The notes: generated from the letters alone by a model not told the origin. DNA of 64,000 bases from Myxococcales bacterium (GCA_016794505.1 JAEUJZ010000016.1:124001-188000); one strand, 5' to 3'; numbered from the stretch's first letter, positions 1 to 8,808 are shown. Made by a program: numbers and translations.

Positions 1-393
1 CCGCTGGTCAGCCTCGGTCTGCTTGACTATTGCGAGCGTACCGATCTGCACCGCGGAGTCACCCAGCTTGGCCCCCTGCGCATCGAGCGTCGCTTCACGC
101 GTCACCATATTCCGACGACGGCGATTCGCGTGTCGCTGGCCGGTCGCAAGCGACCGCTTTTTGGGTACAGCGCCGACACGGCGTTTGATCCCGACCTGAT
201 CGACTGGTTGGCCGAGGCTGACTGGGTGATCCACGAGACGAACTATGGAACGCACACGCCGCTTTCCAGTCTGCTGCTTCTGCCCGCCGGGCTAAAAGCC
301 CGCATGCGCCTGATCCACTACCCCGATGCACTGGAGCCAGAAGAAAGTCCGATTACGTGTTTACGTGAGGGGGACGTGGTCGAGCTTTTCTAG
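1..393 (+). CDS. MBL-fold metal-dependent hydrolase, C-terminal part (5' end outside window)
   Basis: The frame is open from base 1 to a TAG at 391-393, so this is the last 130 residues of a longer gene. The translation contains an RHHIPTT segment, then GYSADTAFDP, then ADWVIHETN. This order (a metal-ligand histidine, a YS-[AG]-DT aspartate loop, then an I-HE motif) is typical of the C-terminal half of metallo-beta-lactamase-fold hydrolases such as the RNase Z/PhnP group. The catalytic HxHxDH motif would lie upstream and cannot be seen, so the substrate is unknown. The family call is fairly sure; RNase Z itself is only one option. Confidence 0.7.
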   Translation, partial: PLVSLGLLDYCERTDLHRGVTQLGPLRIERRFTRHHIPTTAIRVSLAGRKRPLFGYSADTAFDPDLIDWLAEADWVIHETNYGTHTPLSSLLLLPAGLKARMRLIHYPDALEPEESPITCLREGDVVELF

Positions 394-486
394 CGCGCTC
401 GCCTGAGTCTCTGATTTGAAATTTTTTTGTATCGGCAAGCACCTGAAACTCTGCCTATAATCCTGCCAGTCACCTCTACCCGAGCC

Positions 487-1440
487 ATGCGAACTCGAAC
501 CCTTGGCCCTGTATTGAGCGTCGGCCTGCTCCTTGTTGGGAGCGGTGCGCTTGCTGAACCCTATCGCGGTAAAGAGCCTGCGCAGTCTGCGCCTTCCGAG
601 GAACAGCTACCCAGGCTGCGGCCCGTGCTGCGCGGTGTGCTGTACCGCTCGGGGACACCCAGCGAGGAAGCGCTGAACTATCTGTGCGAGTCCGGCTGGA
701 AGCGCGTCTATTCCCTGTACGGGGAGTTCACGACGCAGCTTGGCCCGCGCAACGTCAACATGCTGCGGCACGGGCGCGACCAAAGGCAGTGTACGGCCCC
801 CGCCGGTCCCCGGCAGATCGAGTGGCGTCCTGCTCCGTCGAGCCGCATGCGCAACCTGCCGACGATCTTTCAAGACGTCATCGACAGCATTCGCAACCCG
901 GCAAAGGGACCGGTGCTGGTTCACTGCTGGAACGGTCTGCACTATGCCGGCATGGTCTCGGCGCTGGCGCTGCGGCAGTTCTGTGGTCTGTCGCCGCAGC
1001 AGGCCGAAGCGTACTGGCGCGCGAATGCCAACCGCGGCGCCAACTATCCGCTGATCATTGCCAACCTATACAGTTTCAAGCCGCTGCCGGGCATGACGCT
1101 GACTCCAGAAGAGCAGCAGGCGTACTGTCCGAATCTCAGCAAGAGCTATCTGGTTACGCCCGAGGCCTTTGCTCCGATCGATGGGCGCTCTGCGACGGTG
1201 GCCAGCAATGTCCCCGTGCCCGCACTGGTGCCGCTGCGGACCTCGCCTTCGGCGTATGGAACCGCCGACGGAGATCCGCGCGGCTATCTGCCGGGTCCGA
1301 TGGGCCAGCCGGGGGCAGATCCAGCGGTCGGGGATGTCTCGGCCCGCGTGCCGGCTACCACGCCGATGGCTTCACCCAGGCAGAGTTCGTCGCCGGCCTC
1401 GCGCGAGGCCACCCGGCCCTCGGCTCCGGCCAAGGGCTAG
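487..1440 (+). CDS. Secreted protein-tyrosine-phosphatase-like protein with degenerate CX5R loop
   Basis: This is a 317-residue protein. I chose the ATG at 487 rather than an in-frame TTG at 427 because it begins a good signal peptide (MRTRTLGPVLSVGLLLVGSGALA). The mature protein starts with a VLYRSGTPSEEAL segment, as in dual-specificity/tyrosine phosphatase-like proteins, and carries a P-loop-like VLVHCWNGLHYAG at residues 143-155. A catalytic loop would be HCX5R. Here Cys147 is kept but the position of the arginine (153) is tyrosine, so normal phosphatase chemistry is doubtful. The C-terminal 80 residues are Pro/Ala/Ser-rich and probably disordered. A TATAAT at 456-461 may be its -10 box. 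It may be a periplasmic pseudophosphatase. Confidence 0.65.
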   Translation: MRTRTLGPVLSVGLLLVGSGALAEPYRGKEPAQSAPSEEQLPRLRPVLRGVLYRSGTPSEEALNYLCESGWKRVYSLYGEFTTQLGPRNVNMLRHGRDQRQCTAPAGPRQIEWRPAPSSRMRNLPTIFQDVIDSIRNPAKGPVLVHCWNGLHYAGMVSALALRQFCGLSPQQAEAYWRANANRGANYPLIIANLYSFKPLPGMTLTPEEQQAYCPNLSKSYLVTPEAFAPIDGRSATVASNVPVPALVPLRTSPSAYGTADGDPRGYLPGPMGQPGADPAVGDVSARVPATTPMASPRQSSSPASREATRPSAPAKG

Positions 1441-1588
1441 GTCCGCGTCCCCTACATTCGTGACCCCATCTCGATGCCTATCCAGCTTCGTCTGCGTCGT
1501 TGTCCATCGGTCCCATACCAACCGGCATGCTGCCTCGTCGCGTCTAGCAGCCAAGGCCGTCTAGGCAGGGGCCCTGGGTCACAAACGT

Positions 1589-2044
1589 ATGGGACGCGAA
1601 CCTAGGGTGGTGATGACGGGAAGCGCCCTGCTTTTGTCCGTCATCGGTCTCTTGCTGGGTCTTCTGCCGCTTTGGCCAAGTGGCTCAGCCGTGGCCGTGT
1701 TGCTTGCGGCACTGGGGTTTCTTCCGGCGCTGAGCGGGCTGTTTTTGGCCTTGGCGAACCGTAGCCAGGCACTGCGTCTTGGGCTGCGCTTGGGGTGGGC
1801 CACCGGTACCTTGGTTCTGTCGGTGGCTGCGACGCTGCTCTGCACGGTCTGGCTGCTTGCTCTGGTCGTCGTGTGGCGCACACCGCAGGGGCGCACGCCG
1901 CGGGGCCCGCTGCCCTCGCCGCAGACCGTCGAACGCCTGCCATCGACGCGTACCCCGGTGCCACAGCGTGCCTGTGCCACCATGCCCGTGCTGCCTCGCT
2001 TTGCTGACTTCGAGTACACTGGCCCTACTTCTTCCCTTGGGTAA
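1589..2044 (+). CDS. Small multi-pass membrane protein of unknown function
   Basis: The 151-residue product has three or four hydrophobic segments (about residues 9-29, 34-54 and 70-96). A 50-residue hydrophilic Pro/Thr/Arg-rich tail follows and is probably cytoplasmic. There is no strong ribosome binding site before the ATG, which lowers confidence. The gene ends 7 bp before the next ORF, which also encodes a two-TM protein, so the two are probably co-transcribed and may work together. I do not recognise the family. Confidence 0.5.
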   Translation: MGREPRVVMTGSALLLSVIGLLLGLLPLWPSGSAVAVLLAALGFLPALSGLFLALANRSQALRLGLRLGWATGTLVLSVAATLLCTVWLLALVVVWRTPQGRTPRGPLPSPQTVERLPSTRTPVPQRACATMPVLPRFADFEYTGPTSSLG

Positions 2045-2051
2045 GGCCGCC

Positions 2052-2555
2052 ATGCAGCGCTCGTTCATGCACGACCCAGACTGGTTCACCGTCGTCGGAG
2101 GACCGCCGCCCGCCGATGTCTTTGTCCGCGAGCTATTCCTTGCGGTGGCGGTGCTGGTTGTGACCCTGGTCTGTGGCCTGCTGATGCCGCCGCCATGGCG
2201 TTTTTTTCACGTGCTCGGAGCACCGGCCGTCGCGGCGGCGACCTTCTTGGCTCTGCGTCAGACCTGGCGGCGCAGCCAGCAGGTGCGGGTGCTGGGGAGC
2301 GTGCTCGAACACCGCGATGGCGCACGCATGGTTCGCGTGGCGCTGACGCGCGCGGTCTTGTCGACGGCGGCCGATCCCACTGGGCTCTTGATCTTGATCC
2401 TGGACGACGGCACCAGCCATGTCAGCGTGGCTCGTCGGGCAGAAGATCACGAGCTCTCAGACTTGCCGCCCATCGCCGGGCCTTATCTGGAGCTGGAACC
2501 GGAAGACTTCGAGGCCGTGCGGATTGCGGCCCAGCGTACGTACGCCCAAGCCTGA
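2052..2555 (+). CDS. Two-TM membrane protein with C-terminal soluble domain, unknown function
   Basis: This 167-residue protein starts at the ATG at 2052, preceded by a TAAGG; the longer upstream reading frame is a shadow of the previous gene. Two hydrophobic segments (about residues 22-43 and 46-63) form a hairpin. They are followed by about 100 residues with beta-strand character (RVLGSVLEHRDGARMVRVAL, LLILILDDGTSHVSVARR) that probably fold as a small cytoplasmic domain. It follows another membrane protein by 7 bp. No named family is recognised. Confidence 0.55.
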   Translation: MQRSFMHDPDWFTVVGGPPPADVFVRELFLAVAVLVVTLVCGLLMPPPWRFFHVLGAPAVAAATFLALRQTWRRSQQVRVLGSVLEHRDGARMVRVALTRAVLSTAADPTGLLILILDDGTSHVSVARRAEDHELSDLPPIAGPYLELEPEDFEAVRIAAQRTYAQA

Positions 2556-2666
2556 TCTTCATGTGCGCTCGGGCGCTCTTGTGCCGCCTCGCAGGAGCCG
2601 CCACATCGCGGTCCACACCCGCAGCCAAAAAGGTGTCATCATTGGGCGTGGGGAATGCCAGTGTGT

Positions 2667-2683
2667 GTCGACGTATCGTCGAC
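2667..2683. promoter_or_regulatory. Perfect 7-3-7 inverted repeat upstream of the paralog pair
   Basis: GTCGACG-TAT-CGTCGAC is an exact dyad 51 bp upstream of the start codon at 2734 and well after the previous stop. Its position and symmetry suit a dimeric repressor or activator site. No regulator gene is adjacent, so the function is inferred only. Confidence 0.35.
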
Positions 2684-2733
2684 CGCCCGTTCAGCATTCA
2701 CACATCGCTATCGCAAGACAACAAGGAGTGGCC

Positions 2734-3279
2734 ATGAGCGACCCGATGCGCCCAAGGAAGGCTGTGTTCACCCATGGGGCACAGCGAGTCGAATCCGGTC
2801 GACGACAACGCTTTGTCGCAGGCGCTGTGCTGTCGGTGATGTGTTTGGCCGAGCTGCCGACGGTACAGGCCACACCGTCCGAACCGATTGACCCCGCGAC
2901 GATCCTGACGACTGAGCGGCCGAGGCAAGGCCAGTGCGTCGAGGAAGTCCGCATGCAGCGTCGCATTGGCCTTGGGATCGCGGGCGCGTCGATCTTTGGC
3001 GGCACATACATGATCAGCGTCTTCGCGGGCACCTTGGGAGCATCGTACATGTACATCCCCATCGTCGGCCCCGTCATCCAAGCGGTCCAAGATCGCAGCA
3101 ATTCCGGCTTCACGTACTTGGCCGTTCTCGACGGACTGGCCCAGGCTGGAGGCCTCGCCATGATGATTGCTGGCTTTGCGACCAAGACGCGAACCCTGGT
3201 GTATCGCGACACGCAAGTGAGCCTTGCGCCCTACGCCGGTCCGGGCGGTGCAGGCCTGTTTGCCGTGGGGAGGTTCTAG
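2734..3279 (+). CDS. Secreted/membrane protein, paralog A of a tandem pair
   Basis: The 181-residue product starts at the ATG at 2734, which has AAGGAG 8 nt upstream. A 30-residue basic region precedes a hydrophobic signal-like stretch (residues 29-48), ending near VQATPSEP. The core then has two hydrophobic segments separated by a short loop: RRIGLGIAGASIFGGTYMIS with YIPIVGPVIQ, and later LAQAGGLAMMIAGFATKT. The protein ends in a short glycine-rich GLFAVGRF. The same order occurs in the next gene (RRVGLAILGGSIFGGIYLAS, IPVVGPFIQ, LAQSAGVALLIVGLVAKE, GLVASGRF), so the two arose by tandem duplication. Function unknown; probably an envelope protein. Confidence 0.7.
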   Translation: MSDPMRPRKAVFTHGAQRVESGRRQRFVAGAVLSVMCLAELPTVQATPSEPIDPATILTTERPRQGQCVEEVRMQRRIGLGIAGASIFGGTYMISVFAGTLGASYMYIPIVGPVIQAVQDRSNSGFTYLAVLDGLAQAGGLAMMIAGFATKTRTLVYRDTQVSLAPYAGPGGAGLFAVGRF

Positions 3280-3281
3280 CC

Positions 3282-3887
3282 ATGCGTCCGCAACTCACGC
3301 AGAAATCCGCGCATTTCCTGGTCGCGTTCGGCTGCGCGATTTCGCTGCCCAGCGTGGCGTTTGCGCAGGCGGCACCGATGGAGACAGCGGCCCCTGTGCT
3401 TGCGAATCCGCCCGCGACAGTCGACCCAGCATACGCGGGCAGCCCGGCTCCGCTTCCTCCGGCTCCGATGGCCCCTGGGATGATGCCGCAGCCGACGGTG
3501 GCTCCTTACCGCGTTGACCCCATGGCTCCGGTGCGATTCGAGATGCGCCGCCGTGTCGGCCTGGCCATCCTCGGTGGATCCATCTTTGGAGGCATCTATC
3601 TGGCGAGCACGATCGTCGCGTCGTTCTTCGACGACAAGAGCCTCGCGATTCCCGTCGTCGGCCCCTTTATCCAGATGGGGACATTGGCTTCGAGTCCCAG
3701 CGCGTCGTCCTATTCGCCCGTTCAGTTTGCTCTGCTCATGAACGGCCTCGCTCAGTCGGCTGGTGTGGCACTGCTGATTGTGGGCTTGGTCGCCAAGGAA
3801 AAAGTCGCGCTGTATCGACCCAACTTCTGCATCTCGCCGTACACCGCTCAAGCCGGCGGCGGCCTCGTCGCTAGCGGTCGCTTCTAG
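3282..3887 (+). CDS. Secreted/membrane protein, paralog B of a tandem pair
   Basis: This 201-residue paralog starts 2 bp after the stop of the previous gene, so the two are almost certainly translated from one message. It has a clear signal peptide ending near VAFAQA, then a Pro/Ala/Met-rich spacer of about 50 residues that paralog A lacks. The shared core follows, with two hydrophobic segments and the IPVVGPFIQ loop. The SIFGG and IPxVGPxIQ motifs are conserved between the copies while the linkers diverge, which points to selection on the hydrophobic core. Function unknown. Confidence 0.7.
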   Translation: MRPQLTQKSAHFLVAFGCAISLPSVAFAQAAPMETAAPVLANPPATVDPAYAGSPAPLPPAPMAPGMMPQPTVAPYRVDPMAPVRFEMRRRVGLAILGGSIFGGIYLASTIVASFFDDKSLAIPVVGPFIQMGTLASSPSASSYSPVQFALLMNGLAQSAGVALLIVGLVAKEKVALYRPNFCISPYTAQAGGGLVASGRF

Positions 3888-4066
3888 CCCTACTTTGCGC
3901 AGAGCTTGCGGCTGCCGAGCGCGTGAGTTGAGACCCGCGTCGCTCAAGTCCACGGGACCCCAGGACCCCACGAACACGCGCTTAATCTGAGCAGGTCGCC
4001 GTCTGAACCACTGCGGATCCTCGCGCGAGAAGGTTGACAGTCGCGACGGGGCGGGTTAAACCCCTG

Positions 4067-4082
4067 GCTCCTTGCAAGGAGC
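4067..4082 (+). promoter_or_regulatory. Perfect 16-bp palindrome burying the Shine-Dalgarno of the next gene
   Basis: GCTCCTTGCAAGGAGC is an exact palindrome. Its right arm contains AAGGAG (4076-4081), 7 nt before the ATG at 4089. In mRNA the arm could pair and hide the ribosome binding site, although a stem with so small a loop would have to open at its centre. A dyad GGGTT-A-AACCC lies just upstream at 4052-4062. Regulation of translation or binding of a dimeric protein are both possible. Confidence 0.4.
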
Positions 4083-4088
4083 GGTCTG

Positions 4089-4760
4089 ATGTCCCCTGAC
4101 AAGTGCTCTGCCCCGTCTGTGCGGCAGGGCCGCTGTCTCATTCAATCGTGGCAAACTCAGCAGCCTCGGCTGCTGCCTCCAACACGCGGTGACACCCGGC
4201 GAAAATGGGGCGGCCTTCGCGTCGGCTGGTTTGCCGGCTGGCTTTCAACCCTGTCGCTTGTTCTGCTGGCTTCCCCCTCGCAGGCCGAGGTTGTGACGCT
4301 GGCCGATAACACGCAGGTCATGGGCAAGCTGACGCACTATTACGATGGCGTCATCGTGCTTGAGACGACCGGCGGCCAGAAGCTGGAGCTGCCGCGTGAG
4401 AAGGTTCGGCAGATCGTCTTTCAGCTGCCGCCCGCCCGCGCCGAGTTTTCGACGCCAGAAAAGACCTTTGATCGCTGGCGCACGTCGATGCTAAAGGGCG
4501 AGTCCGGCAAGGCGATTGACTGCTACGCCCTGATGTATCAGGGCATGGTCGGCCAGCAGCTTGCGCAGTCACCGGATCAGTTCAAGCAGGCGCAGAAGGA
4601 TCTCGAAGGCGTCCAGTTTTCGTTCTTGTCGACGTCCTACCAAAAGCAGGGAGAGCAGCGCCTGGCAACACTGAAGGTTCGCCGCACCAAGGGGGACAAT
4701 GTGCAGACGGATGACATCCACTTGGTGCTGGAGAACGGCGAGTGGAAGATGACACCGTAG
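4089..4760 (+). CDS. Periplasmic protein with small N-terminal beta domain and C-terminal NTF2-like domain
   Basis: The product has 223 residues. The ATG at 4089 has AAGGAG 7 nt upstream, which supports this start despite the long basic leader before the hydrophobic core (about residues 45-66, ending SPSQAEV). After cleavage or anchoring comes a small beta domain (VVTLADNTQVMGKLTHYYDG, VIVLETTGGQKLELPREKV), similar in plan to host-factor/Sm-like small barrels. A region beginning TPEKTFDRWRTSMLKGESGKA and ending VLENGEWKM resembles DUF4878/NTF2-like 'lumazine-binding' domains. Role unknown; periplasmic or outer face of the inner membrane. Its 3' end abuts or overlaps the giant repeat gene. Confidence 0.65.
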   Translation: MSPDKCSAPSVRQGRCLIQSWQTQQPRLLPPTRGDTRRKWGGLRVGWFAGWLSTLSLVLLASPSQAEVVTLADNTQVMGKLTHYYDGVIVLETTGGQKLELPREKVRQIVFQLPPARAEFSTPEKTFDRWRTSMLKGESGKAIDCYALMYQGMVGQQLAQSPDQFKQAQKDLEGVQFSFLSTSYQKQGEQRLATLKVRRTKGDNVQTDDIHLVLENGEWKMTP

Positions 4761-4810
4761 CGAGCCTCCTGCGACGGAGAGTATCCGCTGCAGGGCTGCT
4801 TGCTGGGCGA

Positions 4811-7800
4811 ATGGGCACCTGGATGAACACCGCATGCCTGCGGGCGCTGGCCTGTTGTTTGGCCGTGCTGTGGACGGGTCTTGGGTCGGCGCAGGCGGCG
4901 TCACCGATCTCCATTTCGCCGTTTCATAGCGACCGCTCTACGCCTGCGACGTCGACGGGGGCTGCTGCCAAGTCGGGTGGTCTGCCGCCGCTGCCGCTCT
5001 TTGCCCAGGCTGTGCCCGGCCCATCTTCCCCGGCATCGGGATCTCCTGATCCCATGGCTCCCGTTGGAGACGCGCCGGCTGTGCCCTTTGCAACGCCGCC
5101 TCCGGGCGCGCTCGACGGCGAAGACGAGGACGACGGAAGCGCCGGAAAGAAACAGACCAAGAAAGAGACCGTCGTCGAGTGCGACAACGATTCGCAGTGT
5201 CCGGCGCAGAGCGTCTGTGCGCGCCATGTCTGCAAGTCTGTGCAGCGCATGACGTCGGGCATTGTCTATTTCCATCAGCCGGGACCGATTGGCTTCCGTC
5301 TGGTGCTGCCGTTTTATTACAGCTTCTGGCGACCCCAGCGCAGCACGCGTGTGCTGATGCCGCTGTTTGTCGATCGCAAGAACCACGAGGAAGGGACCCG
5401 CGACACCTGGGTCTTTCCGACGTATCAATATCGCCGTACACCGACCGAGCGAAGCCACCGGCTGTGGCCCCTGTTCTTTTATTCCGACTACGGCAAAGGC
5501 GAACAGGGAGGCAAGGCGGTCGGCATCATGCCGTTTTTCTATACGCAGCGGCGCGGCGCGGTGACCACCTCGTTGATTCCGCCGCTGTTGTTTTTCGAGC
5601 GTCGAGACGAGGCGACGGGGTCACAGGACACAGTCTTCCTGCCGACGCTGCTCTTTTATCATCAGCGACCCAAGACGGCCCTCGGGCTGTTTCTTGGCTT
5701 GGGGTACTACTACCGCGACAGCGAAGGAGCCGAAGAGAAGGTCCGCGGCGGATATTTCCCCTTGGTCTGGTATCGCCGCAACGGTCCTGTGCATACGACC
5801 GCGGTGCTGCCGCTGTTCTTCGAGGGCGGCAACAGCGAGACAGGATCGCGCTATGCCGCGCTGCTGCCACTGTTCTTTTACCGTCGCTGGGAAGACAAGT
5901 CGCAGCTGACGATTACCCCGCTGGGTGGCCAGTACCACGATGGACCCGCGGCTGAGACGACGACACTCTGGCTGGCGCCGATCCTGTTCCGACGCGACAC
6001 GCCGGCCTCGCAGCTTACGGTCGTGCCGCCTGTGGCCGCTTGGTGGCGGAACAAGCAGACCGGGCACTCGGCGGGCTATGCGGGACTGTATTTCTTTTCG
6101 CGCGATGACCGTGGGCGCAGCGAGGGTGTGGTTCCGCTGTTCTTTCGTTTCGAGGACGATGTTGAGCGAGCCGCAACCTATGTGTTGCCGCCGCTGCTGG
6201 CTGCATTCCATCGCTCACCCCGGCTGCGTATGGGCTTTGTTGGGCCCGCGTATGGCTGGTCGACTCCGGCGACGGCGACGCAGGCCGCTGCCTCGGGTGG
6301 AGGCCTGTTGCCGCTTGTGTCTTGGGCCACCGGCAGCAAGCCGCACTTCGTCTTGTTGCCGCCTGTCGTCCTGTACTTCGGCGATCGCGGCCAGGGCCGC
6401 TATCACTTCAACCTGGGCCCCGTATTTTATCGCTATACGACCAAGGGACCGGAAGCCGGCTATGACGCAGGCGTCTTTCCCTTGCTGTTTGTCAGCCGGC
6501 ACGGCGCCCGACGCACACAGGCGCTGCTGCCGCTGTTCTATCACCACAGCGAGCCGGGTCTTGAGCGTGTGGTGGTGGGTCCTGCGTACTACCAGCGCCG
6601 CTGTCCGAAGTTCTTTGGCGATCCGCAAGCCGCGGTGCATGGCGGTGTGGCGCCGCTTCTATTCTGGAAGCGCAGCGCCGAGAGCAGCTACACGGTGGTG
6701 TTGCCGCTCTTTGCCGAGTGGCGTCGGCACCGCGAGACGCAGACGGGCACCGTCGACACGCAGTCCTGGCTGGCCGGCCCGATGTTCTTCCACCAAGTGC
6801 GCGAGCACGCGCGGCTGCCGGGCGCGATGGCTGTGCCTGCGTCTGCCGGTGCTGAACGGCCCGCGGAAAACGCGACGGTGCGGACGACGTTCGGCATCTT
6901 GCCGCTGCTTTACACGCACCGCTCGCCCGAGCGCACGTTGGTCGTCGGCCCCGGCTTCGGGTACAGCCGCACGGCCGAGCGCAAGACGCTTCTCATCGGC
7001 CCGTATGTCGAGACGGTGGGCAACCCCGGCAAGGCGGATCAGTCGCTGTCACGCGCCTTGTTTCCGCTGTACTACTTCCACTGCAGTCCGGGCCGCCGGG
7101 CGTTGGTGCTGTTCCCGCTGTACGCTCAGGTTCGCGAAGGAGACACCTCGTTCCGCTCGGTACTGTGGCTGTACTACGGCGTGCAGCGCGGCGAGCTTTC
7201 CGCTCACGCCGTGTTGCCGCTGTTCTATTCGATTCGCGCCCCCAGCCGCAGCACGACTGTCTTTTTGCCGTTCTTCCACCACCGCGACGACAAAAAAGGC
7301 GAGCTCGCCTTTGGCGCGTTCCCGCTGTTCGGTTATGGCCGCGATGTTACCCAGACGCTCGTGGCCACGCCGCTTGGCTTCTATCACCACGACCAAGTCA
7401 AAGACCGCATCCGCAGTGCGTTCTTGACGTTTTATGCCGATATCGAGCGCACGCGCAGCGACGTCGGCATGTTCCCCTTGTTCTTTGCGACGCGGCGCGG
7501 CACAGCGCGGGCGGCGTTTGTGTTGCCGTTCTTCTATGACTCGCGCGATCCGTCGACGGACCGCTCGTTTACGCTGCTGGGCCCGCTGTTCTTTGGTCAC
7601 AAAGAGCGCGCGACCTATGGCGGATTCCTGCCGCTGGTCTATGGCAAAAACGACGGCGATGGCGGCTTCAGCACGATGGTGTTTCCGCTGTTTTACGCCT
7701 CGCACAAGCCGCTGGGCAGCACCTGGCTGATCACGCCGCTCTTTGGCTTTGGCTCGGCTGCGGCAGGCTTCCGCTTCTATCTTGGTCCGCTGTACGTGCG

Positions 7801-8806
7801 GCGCGATGCAGTGCAGCGCACGGTGGCTTTGTTCCCGCTGTTCTACGACGGCCTCGACGTCCTCAAGCAGGACCGCACGACCTTCCTGTTGCCGCTGTTC
7901 TATCGCGGTGCTTCGGCCGAGCGCAGCCTGACCATGGCGACGCCGCTCTTTTGGCACTACCGCACGCTGGCCTCGCGCACGACACTGCTCTTCCCGCTCG
8001 TGCTCGATGTGAACAATTACTATCGCAGCCGCACGACGGCGGTGGGCGCTGTGATTCCGTTTGTCGTGCGTCACCGCGACGAGCTGCAAGATACGACGAC
8101 CTGGCTGGTGCCTCCGCTTCTGACCTATTACAAGCGGGCTGCGCTGCCAGGAGGCAACGCGCAGAGCGTGTCCTTCGTGCAGTTCCCGCTGTTGTTCCAC
8201 TTCAAGCAGCCGGATCGACAGACCACTGTGCTGTTCCCGCTGGTCTATTACGTCAAGCGCCCAGCGACGACAACGGTCGTGGCGCTGCCGCTGTTTGGCT
8301 ATCGCCGCGATGAGCACAACAACCGCTCCCTGCTGCTCTTGCCGCTGTTTACGTGGGCGCGCAATGGAGGCGATGGCAGCCGCGAGCGCGTCGTGTTCCC
8401 GCTGTTCTGGCACTTTAGCTCGCCAGAGCCGGCACGCTCGACGACGGTGTTGTTCCCGTTCTGGCTGAACGTGCGTCGCCCCAACGTGACCGTCAGCGTG
8501 TTGTTCCCATTTGGCGCGCACTGGCGGACTGCCAAGGGGCATTCGACGATCGTCCTCAACACCTATATCCACCGCGGCACGGGCGAGTACCGCGGTGCCT
8601 GGAGCTTCCACTTCTGGCCGCTGTTCAACGTCGGCCGTCCGAGGCCGCAGGACATCGAGTGGAGCGTGCTGTACGGCTTGGTCGGTTACTCGCGCGAGGG
8701 CATCCACCGCACGCTGCGCTTGCTGTGGGGCATCATCGTCCCGCTTGAGCCGGCCGGCACGCAGTCGGCTTGGTACGGCGCCACGGTGCGCATGGCCAGC
8801 GAGTAG
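4811..8806 (+). CDS. Giant secreted aromatic beta-repeat protein
   Basis: This protein has about 1,331 residues. The frame opens at 4742, overlapping the previous gene. I prefer 4811 (or the ATG at 4823) because it starts a signal peptide, MNTACLRALACCLAVLWTG, ending near GSAQAA. Residues 60-125 are a Pro/Ala-rich spacer. A short cysteine motif follows (ECDNDSQCPAQSVCARHVCK), of the type common in myxobacterial exported proteins. The rest, about 1,150 residues, is built from well over forty degenerate units of 20-25 residues with the core [FLV]-P-L-F-[FWY]-x-x-R followed by a T/S-rich strand. The pattern of alternating aromatic and hydrophobic residues predicts beta strands throughout, suiting a long solenoid or surface barrel. 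Function unknown. Confidence 0.85.
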   Translation: MGTWMNTACLRALACCLAVLWTGLGSAQAASPISISPFHSDRSTPATSTGAAAKSGGLPPLPLFAQAVPGPSSPASGSPDPMAPVGDAPAVPFATPPPGALDGEDEDDGSAGKKQTKKETVVECDNDSQCPAQSVCARHVCKSVQRMTSGIVYFHQPGPIGFRLVLPFYYSFWRPQRSTRVLMPLFVDRKNHEEGTRDTWVFPTYQYRRTPTERSHRLWPLFFYSDYGKGEQGGKAVGIMPFFYTQRRGAVTTSLIPPLLFFERRDEATGSQDTVFLPTLLFYHQRPKTALGLFLGLGYYYRDSEGAEEKVRGGYFPLVWYRRNGPVHTTAVLPLFFEGGNSETGSRYAALLPLFFYRRWEDKSQLTITPLGGQYHDGPAAETTTLWLAPILFRRDTPASQLTVVPPVAAWWRNKQTGHSAGYAGLYFFSRDDRGRSEGVVPLFFRFEDDVERAATYVLPPLLAAFHRSPRLRMGFVGPAYGWSTPATATQAAASGGGLLPLVSWATGSKPHFVLLPPVVLYFGDRGQGRYHFNLGPVFYRYTTKGPEAGYDAGVFPLLFVSRHGARRTQALLPLFYHHSEPGLERVVVGPAYYQRRCPKFFGDPQAAVHGGVAPLLFWKRSAESSYTVVLPLFAEWRRHRETQTGTVDTQSWLAGPMFFHQVREHARLPGAMAVPASAGAERPAENATVRTTFGILPLLYTHRSPERTLVVGPGFGYSRTAERKTLLIGPYVETVGNPGKADQSLSRALFPLYYFHCSPGRRALVLFPLYAQVREGDTSFRSVLWLYYGVQRGELSAHAVLPLFYSIRAPSRSTTVFLPFFHHRDDKKGELAFGAFPLFGYGRDVTQTLVATPLGFYHHDQVKDRIRSAFLTFYADIERTRSDVGMFPLFFATRRGTARAAFVLPFFYDSRDPSTDRSFTLLGPLFFGHKERATYGGFLPLVYGKNDGDGGFSTMVFPLFYASHKPLGSTWLITPLFGFGSAAAGFRFYLGPLYVRRDAVQRTVALFPLFYDGLDVLKQDRTTFLLPLFYRGASAERSLTMATPLFWHYRTLASRTTLLFPLVLDVNNYYRSRTTAVGAVIPFVVRHRDELQDTTTWLVPPLLTYYKRAALPGGNAQSVSFVQFPLLFHFKQPDRQTTVLFPLVYYVKRPATTTVVALPLFGYRRDEHNNRSLLLLPLFTWARNGGDGSRERVVFPLFWHFSSPEPARSTTVLFPFWLNVRRPNVTVSVLFPFGAHWRTAKGHSTIVLNTYIHRGTGEYRGAWSFHFWPLFNVGRPRPQDIEWSVLYGLVGYSREGIHRTLRLLWGIIVPLEPAGTQSAWYGATVRMASE

Positions 8807-8808
8807 TC

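Noticed and set aside
5925..7427. 500-residue plus-strand frame within the giant repeat gene
   Set aside because: The out-of-frame translation is rich in Arg, Cys and Ser and lacks any start signal. The in-frame repeat pattern continues unbroken through the region.
7049..8707. 552-residue open frame on the minus strand
   Set aside because: It is antisense to the giant repeat gene. The repetitive GC-rich codons leave the opposite strand open, and the translation is Arg/Gln/His-rich low complexity without any motif.
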